Source of the DNA: Roseivirga sp.
GTDB taxonomy: Bacteria; Bacteroidota; Bacteroidia; Cytophagales; Cyclobacteriaceae
DNA length: 46,568 nt
Assembly (NCBI GenBank): GCA_029262895.1
Contig: JAJCYM010000021.1
Location: 1-46,568, forward strand
Direction of reading: 5' to 3'
Shown here: positions 7,714-15,257 of the stretch, piece by piece
Layout: each line of letters begins with the position of its first letter
How positions within the stretch are numbered: position 1 is the first letter of the stretch
The notes under the pieces: generated by a model
Told to the model about the DNA's origin: nothing
Database searches by the model: none
What the model saw: only the letters and a program-made list of their open reading frames with translations
Program-made: the position numbers and the translations under genes

Positions 7714-8364
7714 TCAATATGGACAACCGCAATTGGTTGCCGGCCCTTTTCGTTTTTTACAACGGTCCTGTCTATTGGGGGTTCCATCTCGATCTGAATC
7801 CAATTTGGTGAATGGAGAAAATTTGGAGCCGAAGGCCAACTTTCTTGAATTAATAGCTCCATTAAGCCTGTATGAACCTAGAGCAAAGAAACTAAAAGAA
7901 TCATTCAAGGTGTATTCTAAAGTACCTCTTAATGCTACGATCGAAAAATTTCCATTTTCTGAAGGAATGTTACTTTCTATTAACCTGATTATGCCTAGAT
8001 CAAAACCTGCATATGCTTTTAAATTTGGCAAAATCTGGATTCTACGAAAAAGTGGGTGATCAACCTTAATAAAGAATTCTGAGTATTGGGCTCTTACTTT
8101 ACTTAAATCTGTAATGGAACCTGAGGAGAAATATGCTCCAATGCGAAATTCCTTAAACACCCTTCTTTCAACCCCTATATCAAATGAAATATTGTTGAAC
8201 TTCAGCAAACCTTCAAAGGGTATTCTGGCCGGTGAGCCATATCTGAGATTGTTCCCCGAAATACTAAATGTCCAATCTCCTGAAAGTTGATTAGAGCAAC
8301 CCTGAGATCTAGCTGGTGAACAACTAAAGAAAAAACTTGATATCAAAATTAATCTTATCAACAT
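7714..8364 (-). CDS. Secreted or outer-membrane barrel-like protein with C-terminal TSP3-type calcium motif
   Basis: 216 residues. The N-terminus (MLIRLILISSFFFSCSPARSQG) is a signal peptide, and FFSC could even be a lipobox. The body has alternating strands rich in aromatics (FDIGVERRVFKEFRIGAYFSS, LKAYAGFDLGI, LEYTLNDSFSFFALGSYRLNG), as in small outer-membrane barrels. The last 30 residues carry DSDRDGTPNRQDRC and the ending NCGCPY, a thrombospondin type 3 calcium-binding repeat that in Bacteroidetes often leads into an OmpA domain, but here the protein ends there. It is divergent from the three-gene set at 8444-11323, and its OmpA-type partner may be the protein at 9818-11323. Function unknown. 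Confidence 0.6.
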   Translation of the reverse strand: MLIRLILISSFFFSCSPARSQGCSNQLSGDWTFSISGNNLRYGSPARIPFEGLLKFNNISFDIGVERRVFKEFRIGAYFSSGSITDLSKVRAQYSEFFIKVDHPLFRRIQILPNLKAYAGFDLGIIRLIESNIPSENGNFSIVALRGTLEYTLNDSFSFFALGSYRLNGAINSRKLAFGSKFSPFTKLDSDRDGTPNRQDRCKKRKGPATNCGCPY

Positions 8365-8443
8365 TCTTCAAATTATTTTTTTAATTAAAACATAATTAAT
8401 GTAATTATACAAATGATAGCTGTATTAAATACCTAAATTCTTA

Positions 8444-8887
8444 ATGAAGTTGAGCCTACTGGAAAAAATATACGCCTGGTTCGAGGTGCCTAATGAGGTA
8501 GAATCCAATAACCAATCTGACGGATCCACAAGATCTAATACGCGAAGGGTTCGAACCTCTATAATTATAAGTGCTGTGATAATTTTTGTGACCTTACTCC
8601 TTTTGAGAAAGCAAATATTTCCACCAGATTCTATTTGGTCCGCTGAAGTAGAGGAGAGGTTTGATGCTGAATTGGATTCACTACAATCCAAATATTTGAT
8701 AGCACTGGACAACAGAAATAAACCGGCAGAACAAGACCTTGAGGCTATTATTTTTTCGTTTAGGTTCATCTTGGGAAAAATTGAAGAAACGTTAAAAAAC
8801 CCTCCCAAGAATAGAGCTGATGTAGTGTATATGCACAGGCACCTACTCGATAGTTTAGTTGGCAAAGGTAAATCTATTCGGCCATGA
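8444..8887 (+). CDS. Single-span membrane protein, unknown family
   Basis: 147 residues. A 40-residue charged N-terminus is followed by one helix (SIIISAVIIFVTLLLL, about 39-54) and a 90-residue charged, mostly helical outside part (VEERFDAELDSLQSKYLIAL). No cysteine and no known motif. Its last four bases overlap the start of the coiled-coil protein (ATGA, 8884-8887), so the two are translationally coupled. I do not recognise the family. Confidence 0.6.
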   Translation: MKLSLLEKIYAWFEVPNEVESNNQSDGSTRSNTRRVRTSIIISAVIIFVTLLLLRKQIFPPDSIWSAEVEERFDAELDSLQSKYLIALDNRNKPAEQDLEAIIFSFRFILGKIEETLKNPPKNRADVVYMHRHLLDSLVGKGKSIRP

Positions 8888-9816
8888 AATTAGCATTCAC
8901 TTCTCTATGGATAATCACACAACTGGTCATTGGTCCCAGTATTTCGGCACAAACTGATCCTAGTATCATTTTTAAACGTGAACCCTTGACTGCCAAAGAG
9001 TTACTTTTTTTTGTAAAAAGGAAATTAGAGTTAGAAGATAGGGCCGACTCCTTAAATGAAGAAGCTAGAAAGCTTGAGGAGAGGGTGGTGGTACTGAAGG
9101 CAATGGTAGCAGTCAGAGATTCTATTTTGTTGACGAATCAGATATTAATAGATGAGTTGAGGGGGGACAAGAGAGAGCTTTGGCAAAGACTTGATTACAC
9201 ACAAAGTGAGTTAAAGAATTATCGTGCTGAATTAAGACTGAAGGACGTAATGATGGACAGTATCGGCAGTGTCAATCTGAGGCTCAATCAAAGAATAGAT
9301 CGACTTGAAAGGAATCTAGTCGAAGAAAAACTTACTACAAAATTATTAGACAGTTTGTTGACCTTACGCATGGGTCAGGTCGTTGATCTAATCTACAGAA
9401 ATGTGGAGCGAAGTACTCATGTGGCAGTAAAACTGAAACCAGGGGTTGGTTCAAGAAGGTCCTTGGCAGAGATTCCGCTCGATTTTGAAAACCTAAACCT
9501 TGTAAAAAGGAACTGGATTAGTGAGATGTTCCTGAAGTTTGATTCTGGTGCTCCCGGTTTCGATGTTCTTCCTAGCTATTATTATTATTTGGGATATTTG
9601 GGCAAAGACCCCAATAATCTGGAGCCTGAATGGATATTTGGCACGCCCAAAATACCGAAATCAATTTCAGAAGTGAATGGAAAAGCCAAGGAACCCATTC
9701 GTTTCAATTTTCGAAATCATCGGGGGTATTTTGTGTTGGTTCTTTTTTATCAAGAGCTGTTGAATGGTCAAACTGTAGATCAATCAGTTAAGAGGATTGT
9801 TTTCAAGATAGATTAG
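8884..9816 (+). CDS. Secreted coiled-coil protein, unknown family
   Basis: 310 residues. Signal peptide (LAFTSLWIITQLVIGPSISAQ), then about 130 residues of heptad-like helix rich in E, L, R, K and D (KRKLELEDRADSLNEEARKL through LVEEKLTTKLLDSLLTLR). A globular C-terminal part with strands follows (IPLDFENLNLVKRNWIS, YYYYLGYLG, GYFVLVLFYQELL). No catalytic motif is seen. The architecture suggests a periplasmic adaptor or spacer. One base separates its stop from the OmpA-family gene, so the three genes 8444-11323 form one operon. Confidence 0.6.
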   Translation: MKLAFTSLWIITQLVIGPSISAQTDPSIIFKREPLTAKELLFFVKRKLELEDRADSLNEEARKLEERVVVLKAMVAVRDSILLTNQILIDELRGDKRELWQRLDYTQSELKNYRAELRLKDVMMDSIGSVNLRLNQRIDRLERNLVEEKLTTKLLDSLLTLRMGQVVDLIYRNVERSTHVAVKLKPGVGSRRSLAEIPLDFENLNLVKRNWISEMFLKFDSGAPGFDVLPSYYYYLGYLGKDPNNLEPEWIFGTPKIPKSISEVNGKAKEPIRFNFRNHRGYFVLVLFYQELLNGQTVDQSVKRIVFKID

Positions 9817-9817
9817 G

Positions 9818-11323
9818 ATGAGGTATCGCATAATTGTAATAATTATTCTATGTACTTCGGTCTCGGTGTTTGGTCAGTTGAAAAGGTATCCTGATACCTC
9901 AGTGCTTCAAGAAGAACAAAGGGACCACAAGTTTATCAAAGGAATTTCATTCTTTGATGGTCAACTACTGGCAATTACCAACAGAGGACGGTTATTAACT
10001 CTGGACACAGAATTGAATTTTATTAAAAGTCAGAAATCAACAGAATTTGGATTATCAAATTATATCAACCAAATATTCACTGGGAAGCCCGGTAGGTTTT
10101 GGCTTTCCACGGTAGAAGGTTTTGTCTTTGATCCATTGGCCAAAAGCAGAGCATATTACGATTTCAAAAGCAAAATATTAAATGTTAGTTCGGTAGGTGA
10201 GAACACGTTTGTGGCAGTAGAGAATGACCAGATTTGGGCCTTCAACGATTTTCGAGGGACAACTATTGGGGATAAAAGTCAAATTAGGATCAAAAAGAAT
10301 CGTGGAGTTCAGGGAGAGGGTTTAAAGAATGTTGCCGCTTTTGTTGGTTTAGAAATTACTCAAGGCGGGGATAAAAGGAAGGTTGTCTTTTTTGGAGGCA
10401 ATCAGGGATTAATGGCGATTTCACAATCTGGACAGGGAAGTGGTGAAGCCATTCCTCAATCTTACCAAAGAGAGATAAAGTCGATCGTGCCATATAAGAA
10501 AGGGTTTTATTTCTCATCTCAAAACAACGATTCAATACATTACTTTTCGAACAGCCCCCAGATTGAATTCGGAGCAATCGAATTACCTGAGAAAGTAGCA
10601 GGGACAGGATCCATTGAAGCAATGTTGATTGATCCATGGAACAATTTATGGGTAGTTTTCAATAACAAGATTTTCCTCACTAACATCGAAGATAGCTCTT
10701 TGAAGGTAACACTTGACAAGTCTCATTTTCTCAAATTCAACAGCTTGGTGGCCAATTCAATTACCAGCTCCGAGCAACACGTTTATGTTGCAACAGACGG
10801 TGTTGGAATCTTCCGGTTTGATATTCCACAAGTTACACAGAATGATTATGACAACACTTGCTGGTCAAAAATAGAGGAGGAGTATTATCGAGGAATTATC
10901 AAAAATGATACTGTAGTGATCTTACCATATACCGAGGCTCAATTACCCCCTGACACATTGGTTCTAGATACTGAAAAAGTGTTGACTCAAGTTAAGTTTG
11001 ATGAAAGTAGTGCAAAGCTTAAAATAGAGGCTAAGGATGTGCTTAAATCTTTGGCAATTCAACTTCGGATTGCTCAGGAGCTAGCAAGTTTTCGAATAGT
11101 TGTAAATGGCCATACTTCTAAGGAACGTAACACAAGGGAACGTACTGCAAAGCAGTTGTCCCAGAATAGAGCCAATGTTGTGCGCAACTATTTGCTGGAA
11201 TATGGACTCGAACCAGAGAATATAGAATCGTTTGGGTTGGGAGATACGGTCCCAGTTGATACTGTTGATCTGTTCAGCCCAAAAAATAGAAGGGTTACTT
11301 TAAAAATTGTCAGGGATGGATAG
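9818..11323 (+). CDS. OmpA-family protein with N-terminal propeller-like domain
   Basis: 501 residues. Signal peptide (IIVIIILCTSVSVFGQ), then about 330 residues with repeating blade-like segments (LAITNRGRLLTLD, GRFWLSTVEGFVFD, NNLWVVFNNKIFLTN, HVYVATDGVGIFRFD) like the reg_prop beta-propellers of Bacteroidetes sensors. The last 120 residues are an OmpA C-terminal domain (VKFDESSAKLKIEAKDVL, LSQNRANVVRNYLLE, NRRVTLKI). The usual GHTD has become GHTS, so one of the two residues that normally hold diaminopimelate in peptidoglycan is changed, while the arginine in NRA is kept. It is the last gene of the three-gene operon and most likely sits in the periplasm or outer membrane. Confidence 0.75.
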   Translation: MRYRIIVIIILCTSVSVFGQLKRYPDTSVLQEEQRDHKFIKGISFFDGQLLAITNRGRLLTLDTELNFIKSQKSTEFGLSNYINQIFTGKPGRFWLSTVEGFVFDPLAKSRAYYDFKSKILNVSSVGENTFVAVENDQIWAFNDFRGTTIGDKSQIRIKKNRGVQGEGLKNVAAFVGLEITQGGDKRKVVFFGGNQGLMAISQSGQGSGEAIPQSYQREIKSIVPYKKGFYFSSQNNDSIHYFSNSPQIEFGAIELPEKVAGTGSIEAMLIDPWNNLWVVFNNKIFLTNIEDSSLKVTLDKSHFLKFNSLVANSITSSEQHVYVATDGVGIFRFDIPQVTQNDYDNTCWSKIEEEYYRGIIKNDTVVILPYTEAQLPPDTLVLDTEKVLTQVKFDESSAKLKIEAKDVLKSLAIQLRIAQELASFRIVVNGHTSKERNTRERTAKQLSQNRANVVRNYLLEYGLEPENIESFGLGDTVPVDTVDLFSPKNRRVTLKIVRDG

Positions 11324-11328
11324 GTTCG

Positions 11329-11754
11329 TTACTCAAGTTCGTTTTTTCCTGCTGCCAAGGTATTTGAAATAAAGTGGACAAAGCAAGACACAGCAAATAG
11401 GACGATTTGTGCATAAACAACGATCTTCGAAGGGTTATTGTCATTAATCGTATTCTCAAGCAAAATAATGCTTGGTGCAAAACCGAAGACCAGTATTGCT
11501 GCAACGAACAAGGCAACTCTATCGGTAGATATGATTCGTGACTCTGAGTTTCTTTTTTGGACGTAGTAAAGCCTAGTTACAGATTGTCCAAACATGACAG
11601 ATGCGGCAAATGACCACTCAGGTTGATATATAATCTGATGTACTTCATCATTAATAGCAAAAATTATCAACATCAAAACAAAAGGGGAAAGGCTGAAAAG
11701 AATCTCCCCTAATGCATAATCGGAGTATTGATTCTTGCTTGTTTGCTTATTCAT
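11329..11754 (-). CDS. Small multi-span membrane protein, unknown family
   Basis: 141 residues with four hydrophobic segments (about 17-35, 46-62, 80-99, 112-132). The loops are short, and no conserved catalytic residue is visible. It converges on the OmpA-family gene with only five bases between the stops. The AT-rich composition matches the block at 7400-11950. Function unknown; the ending GKNELE is cytoplasmic if the N-terminus is. Confidence 0.55.
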   Translation of the reverse strand: MNKQTSKNQYSDYALGEILFSLSPFVLMLIIFAINDEVHQIIYQPEWSFAASVMFGQSVTRLYYVQKRNSESRIISTDRVALFVAAILVFGFAPSIILLENTINDNNPSKIVVYAQIVLFAVSCFVHFISNTLAAGKNELE

Positions 11755-11904
11755 CTATTCAAATGACAGTAAAATTTAAAATTAGAAAGTACAAAAATCA
11801 ATTTATAATAAATAAAAATAAAACTAATCAATAACTGAAAAAGTATAGTTATGTTCAAAACATATTGTTGAGGCAGCCTGTTATTAAAGGCTGTTAAACC
11901 TGTA

Positions 11905-12252
11905 ATTATTTACCAACGGCTTTTTACTTCTGGCTATGCTCCGGAGATAATGACCTTTGAAGGACGCAACTTTGATGTGTTGGCAGGCATCACTGCACTT
12001 ATTGTGGCCCTTGTTGCTTTCAAGAGGAACAAAATAAACGGGCCACTACTATGGGTTTGGAATGTATTTTCCTTGGTGCTTCTGATCAACGTTTTGATTC
12101 ATGCCAGTTTATCTGTTCCTACTATGATGCAACAGTTTGGTTTTGAACAACCCAATACGGCTGTGCTCAAATTTCCATTTCTCCTGTTGCTAGGCATCAT
12201 CGTTACTTTGGTGTATGTAGCTAATCTTGCGGGGTTTTGTGATTTTAAATAG
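11905..12252 (+). pseudogene. Decayed copy B of the small multi-span membrane protein gene
   Basis: From an ATG at 11950 it reads TFEGRNFDVLAGITALIV and on to VANLAGF, then a one-base insertion relative to copy A (GGGGTTTTGTG against GGGCTTTGTG) shifts the frame and ends it at CDFK. Coding sense continues upstream of the ATG (LFTSGYAPEI), so the ATG is not a true start and the N-terminal part is missing. It converges on the lytTR gene, with about 90 bases between stops. A short expressed protein cannot be excluded. Confidence 0.6.
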
Positions 12253-12376
12253 GCAACGTAAAACGCTTTAGAAATTGATTAAGTCAAATTATGAAGCCTT
12301 AAGAGGTATTGTGATTTGATTTTTTCTGATCCTAACTCCAACACCTCAATACCTCAACACTTCTTTCAACCTCCCA
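11982..12376. repeat. Right copy of the direct repeat flanking the AT-rich block
   Basis: Same orientation and content as 6781-7163, including the last codons of the intact lytTR gene (12346-12376). Homologous recombination between the two copies would remove the five envelope genes between them. Confidence 0.75.
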
Positions 12377-13092
12377 TGCCCGCTTCTGCTCACCGGCAAC
12401 TGCTTGCCATTTTTAAGAGAGAGTAAGTAAGAATCCTTCTCATAGAGCTCGAGTTTTTCGATGGCCGAGGTGGCTACTATATGCGAGCGATGGATACGGA
12501 TAAACTCACCATTAGGCAGGTTTTCTTCCAGGTGCTTCATACGGATTTGCTTAAGGAATTTACCTTGTTCGGCATGAACGGCTACGTAGTCGTCCTGTGC
12601 TTCAAAATGGTGAATGTCGGCCAGGGCTAGAATATGAATTTTATTGCCGGTTTTAACCACAATGCGATCGATGGTCTCCCCCATGGACTCCCGGCTTTCA
12701 TTTAAAGAGTCAATTTCTCCCTTGACCGGGGCCTGAGATTCGATCTTTTCAATCGCTTTTTTGACCGCCTCAGCAAAGCGGGTATCTGTATAAGGCTTAA
12801 GTAGATAATCGGTAGCGTTAAGCTCGAAGGCTTTCAATGCATATTCGTCAAAGGCGGTACTGAAGATTACTACAGGAGGTTCTTCAATCAGCTCCAACAT
12901 TTCAAAACCGGTGATCTTCGGCATTTGAATGTCAAGGAAAATTAAATCAGGCTTGATTTCCTGAACAGCCTTCAACCCTTGAAAGCCATCACTGCATTGC
13001 TGAACGACTTCAATATTCTCAAAGGGTTTTAAGAAGGCTAGAATTATATCTCTGGCCAGTTGTTCGTCATCAATAATAATGGCTTTGATCAT
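12346..13092 (-). CDS. LytTR family response regulator
   Basis: 248 residues. The receiver domain (1-120) has acidic residues D8 and D9, phospho-acceptor D54 (LIFLDIQMPK), the conserved threonine in FSTAFDEYAL and lysine in LLKPY. The C-terminal LytTR DNA-binding domain (about 145-248) carries the typical RIHRSHIV and LPVSRSG motifs. The start overlaps the stop of the kinase gene by four bases (ATGA). LytTR proteins bind two 9-base direct repeats two helical turns apart, and such a pair is seen upstream of this operon at 15049-15081, so autoregulation is likely. Most similar in layout to LytR/YpdB-type two-component systems. Confidence 0.95.
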   Translation of the reverse strand: MIKAIIIDDEQLARDIILAFLKPFENIEVVQQCSDGFQGLKAVQEIKPDLIFLDIQMPKITGFEMLELIEEPPVVIFSTAFDEYALKAFELNATDYLLKPYTDTRFAEAVKKAIEKIESQAPVKGEIDSLNESRESMGETIDRIVVKTGNKIHILALADIHHFEAQDDYVAVHAEQGKFLKQIRMKHLEENLPNGEFIRIHRSHIVATSAIEKLELYEKDSYLLSLKNGKQLPVSRSGHGRLKEVLRY

Positions 13093-14147
13093 ACTTCGGG
13101 ATTGATTTGAGGGATGTCCAACCTTACCGTGAATAAGTTATCAGTCTTGGAGATGAAAAGCAATTGTGGTACTCCATAGATCAACTCCAGTCGCTGACTT
13201 ACATTTTTTAATCCGATGCCTTTGCCCTTTTTGCTGACAGCCTTAGGGTCGTATTCATTAGAAATGAAAATTCTTAAGACATCTTTTTCAACCAAAGTTT
13301 TGAGTTGGATGGTGATCTTTTCCAGGCTCTCATAAATGCCATGTTTGATAGCGTTTTCCAGCAATGGCTGTAAAATCAGGTTGGGTAATTGTAACTGCAT
13401 AGAATCAGGATGTAGCTCCTTTTCAATATTGAGTCGGTCACCAAAACGTACCTTTTCGATGTCCAGATAGAGCAAGACATTATTCAATTCCTCCTCGACT
13501 GTGTTGAGTTGGTTGTTTTCTTTACCGAGAGAATAGCGCAAAAATTCAGACAGCTTCACCACCATGTTTCGTGCCCTTTCCGGTGCGGTAATGGTCAACG
13601 AGGAGATTGAGTTGAGGCTATTAAATATAAAATGAGGGTTGATTTGAGATTTCAACATCTCCAATTCAGATTCCCTCAGCATGGTTTCCAATTGCGACTG
13701 ACTTTGCACCTTGGCTCGGAGGTCATCATAATACCTTATAAGATGATAGACCAGAATAATGATTGAATAGTACATCAGGCCAAGGCCAGCTCTCCAGGCA
13801 ACTGAGGTTTGCAGAAAGAAGAGGTATTCTTCGTCTGTAGGGAAAGCCCTTTGGAGCAGCATCAAACTGAGAAAGATAACTCCGGCAATGGATAATGCTG
13901 CAGCGGCCAAATGACTGGCAATCAAATTGATTAATTGATCTGTATCAAAGCTGTTGTAACGCACGATAAACCAAAAGGCCAGGCCAAGTACAGCGAACAT
14001 ACCATTGAAAACCAGGCTATCAAGCAGCGCTTCATTGATCGGGTACTCATAGGAATAGAATAAGACCAGCGCGTAAAGCCCACTTATAAACAGCCAGATA
14101 ACTGAATAGTAGATCGCATTCTGATTTGATAAAAAAGGATGACGCAT
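13089..14147 (-). CDS. LytS/YehU-type sensor histidine kinase
   Basis: 352 residues. Four hydrophobic helices fill the first 140 residues, with no sizeable outside domain, so the signal is probably membrane-borne. A short coiled coil leads to the His_kinase motif QINPHFIFNSLNSIS with phospho-acceptor H172. The ATPase part follows (PLLENAIKHG as N-box, GKGIGLKNVSQRL as G-box). It pairs with the LytTR regulator that overlaps its end. The start codon directly follows the T-run of an intrinsic terminator, so its expression is likely set by read-through from the upstream LiaF-like gene. Confidence 0.93.
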   Translation of the reverse strand: MRHPFLSNQNAIYYSVIWLFISGLYALVLFYSYEYPINEALLDSLVFNGMFAVLGLAFWFIVRYNSFDTDQLINLIASHLAAAALSIAGVIFLSLMLLQRAFPTDEEYLFFLQTSVAWRAGLGLMYYSIIILVYHLIRYYDDLRAKVQSQSQLETMLRESELEMLKSQINPHFIFNSLNSISSLTITAPERARNMVVKLSEFLRYSLGKENNQLNTVEEELNNVLLYLDIEKVRFGDRLNIEKELHPDSMQLQLPNLILQPLLENAIKHGIYESLEKITIQLKTLVEKDVLRIFISNEYDPKAVSKKGKGIGLKNVSQRLELIYGVPQLLFISKTDNLFTVRLDIPQINPEV

Positions 14148-14170
14148 AAAAAAACCGCCTGTTCAGGCGG
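14148..14170 (-). terminator. Intrinsic terminator between the LiaF-like gene and the kinase gene
   Basis: On the minus strand CCGCCTG-AA-CAGGCGG forms a perfect 7-bp GC-rich stem followed by seven T, and the kinase ATG comes immediately after the last T. The hairpin would also occlude any ribosome landing site for the kinase. It probably lowers kinase and regulator levels relative to the LiaF-like protein. Confidence 0.85.
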
Positions 14171-14211
14171 AATTTAGTGAATTATAAAGTATCATTCTTG
14201 AGGAAGGAGGC

Positions 14212-14931
14212 TTATTTAACCTCACCTCCACCAAACAATACAAGACCTTGAATGACCAGTTCCTTACCTTGATTGTTTTCATTTTCTGCAATCATCTTGC
14301 GTTCATCGCTGAACCCTCCGAAGATAGCTGTTACCTTAACTTTGACATTCATGTCTGAAGGAACTCTAATTTCCGTACCTCCAAACAAAACAAATACATC
14401 CAAAATATTTGTGCCCTGTGCTAATTCTGCATTTAGCAGATCCAATTCGGTTCCGCCAAATATTGAAGTGAGTTTTCCGCCTTTGAATTCTTTAGAGGAG
14501 ATCACTTTTTTGGCTCCGCTGAAAACGCCTAGTTCGTCCGCGTAGTCTGATGAGTCTCCGTCAGTCCTTTTTTTTTCGCGATAGCCATCACTCGATCGTC
14601 CTCCTCGCTTGAGTATCAATGAGATTCCGATTATGATAAAGACCAGAGGCCAAAGATTGGCAAAATCCCAGAAGTCGAAGTCCCAATCCAATTCATAGGC
14701 AATATCATTCAACATGAATAAGCCACCTATGATTAACATGGTGAGACCAAGCCCCGTTTTTTCTCTTACCGTGATAAAGAAAATACCCATCAGGATAAGA
14801 ATAGAGTGCCAGGAAAAGATGTAATAAGGAAGCCTGAAGTTGAAAATTTCCAGGTTGTCCATAAAGAGAAGCGCACCTACGGCTAGAAAAATCCCTCCTG
14901 TTAATACGCGTTTGTTAGATGACTGTGACAT
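14212..14931 (-). CDS. LiaF-like membrane protein (LiaI/LiaF transmembrane plus C-terminal domain)
   Basis: 239 residues. Four hydrophobic segments lie in the first 110 residues (TGGIFLAVGALLFMDNL, YIFSWHSILILMGIFFI, GLTMLIIGGLFMLNDI, LWPLVFIIIGISLIL), an acidic DWDFDFWDF stretch between them, and a C-terminal beta-strand domain with repeats of the form FGG (TSIFGGTELDL, VLFGGTEIRVPSD, TAIFGGFSDER, VLFGGGEVK). This fits the LiaF family. In Firmicutes LiaF restrains the LiaS kinase until cell-envelope stress. By analogy this protein may modulate the LytS-type kinase downstream, or be its main output. First gene of the operon, with an identified promoter and LytTR-box pair upstream. Confidence 0.85.
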   Translation of the reverse strand: MSQSSNKRVLTGGIFLAVGALLFMDNLEIFNFRLPYYIFSWHSILILMGIFFITVREKTGLGLTMLIIGGLFMLNDIAYELDWDFDFWDFANLWPLVFIIIGISLILKRGGRSSDGYREKKRTDGDSSDYADELGVFSGAKKVISSKEFKGGKLTSIFGGTELDLLNAELAQGTNILDVFVLFGGTEIRVPSDMNVKVKVTAIFGGFSDERKMIAENENNQGKELVIQGLVLFGGGEVK

Positions 14932-15011
14932 AATTTTAATTTAAAAATTGTGGGTGGAGTTATCCCCACCCACATGACCGATTATTTTGAGTTTTTGAGT
15001 GTTTTGATATT

Positions 15012-15046
15012 CAAATGTACGCGCTTGACTCAGATGTCATAGCCAA
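15012..15046 (-). promoter_or_regulatory. Promoter of the LiaF-like/LytS/LytTR operon
   Basis: On the minus strand TTG (15046-15044) and TACATTTG (15019-15012) stand 24 bases apart, fitting the Bacteroidetes -33/-7 pattern with a slightly long spacer. The LiaF-like start (14931) is 80 bases downstream, and the LytTR boxes lie directly upstream. Confidence 0.6.
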
Positions 15047-15048
15047 AA

Positions 15049-15081
15049 ATCGGTAAACGTACGCTGAACATCGGTGAACGT
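15049..15081 (-). promoter_or_regulatory. Pair of LytTR-type direct repeats, probable operator
   Basis: On the minus strand ACGTTCACCGAT (15081-15070) and ACGTTTACCGAT (15060-15049) are direct repeats 21 bases apart, start to start. Their core ACGTTnAC is close to the general LytTR box, whose two 9-mers are likewise spaced by about 12 bases. They sit just upstream of the -33 element, the place of an activator. The regulator encoded three genes downstream is the obvious binder. Confidence 0.65.
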
Positions 15082-15094
15082 CCGAATGGACATT

Positions 15095-15130
15095 GTCATT
15101 CTGAGCCTGAGGCACGATGGCGAAGAATCT
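15095..15130. repeat. Short intergenic repeat of the GTCATTCTGAGC ... GAAGAATCT type
   Basis: The left end GTCATTCTGAGCC and the right end GCGAAGAATCT match an imperfect palindromic element found scattered in many Bacteroidetes genomes (established knowledge recalled, not searched). Only one copy is recognised in the window. Confidence 0.45.
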
Positions 15131-15223
15131 GTTGTCATGTTCCCCTTTGGCCTGTGCATGACGCTTAGCCCTGATAATATATAAGCTTATGAAATTTATA
15201 TTTTCATCTTGAGTGCGAATGGC

Positions 15224-15231
15224 TAATTTTG
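15224..15231 (+). promoter_or_regulatory. -7 box upstream of fumC
   Basis: TAATTTTG fits TAnnTTTG and lies 26 bases before the chosen fumC start. No convincing -33 TTG is seen at the right distance. Confidence 0.4.
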
Positions 15232-15257
15232 AGCCCTCCTACTAATTGCCGTCAATA

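Noticed and set aside
8425-8865. 146-codon minus-strand frame opposite the one-span protein
   Set aside because: The plus-strand frame has a clear transmembrane helix, overlaps its neighbour as an operon would, and continues the gene order; the minus frame shows nothing.
15049-15081. Treating the two 12-mers as part of the intergenic REP element beginning at 15095
   Set aside because: They are direct, not inverted, end before the REP element and have the two-turn spacing of LytTR boxes.
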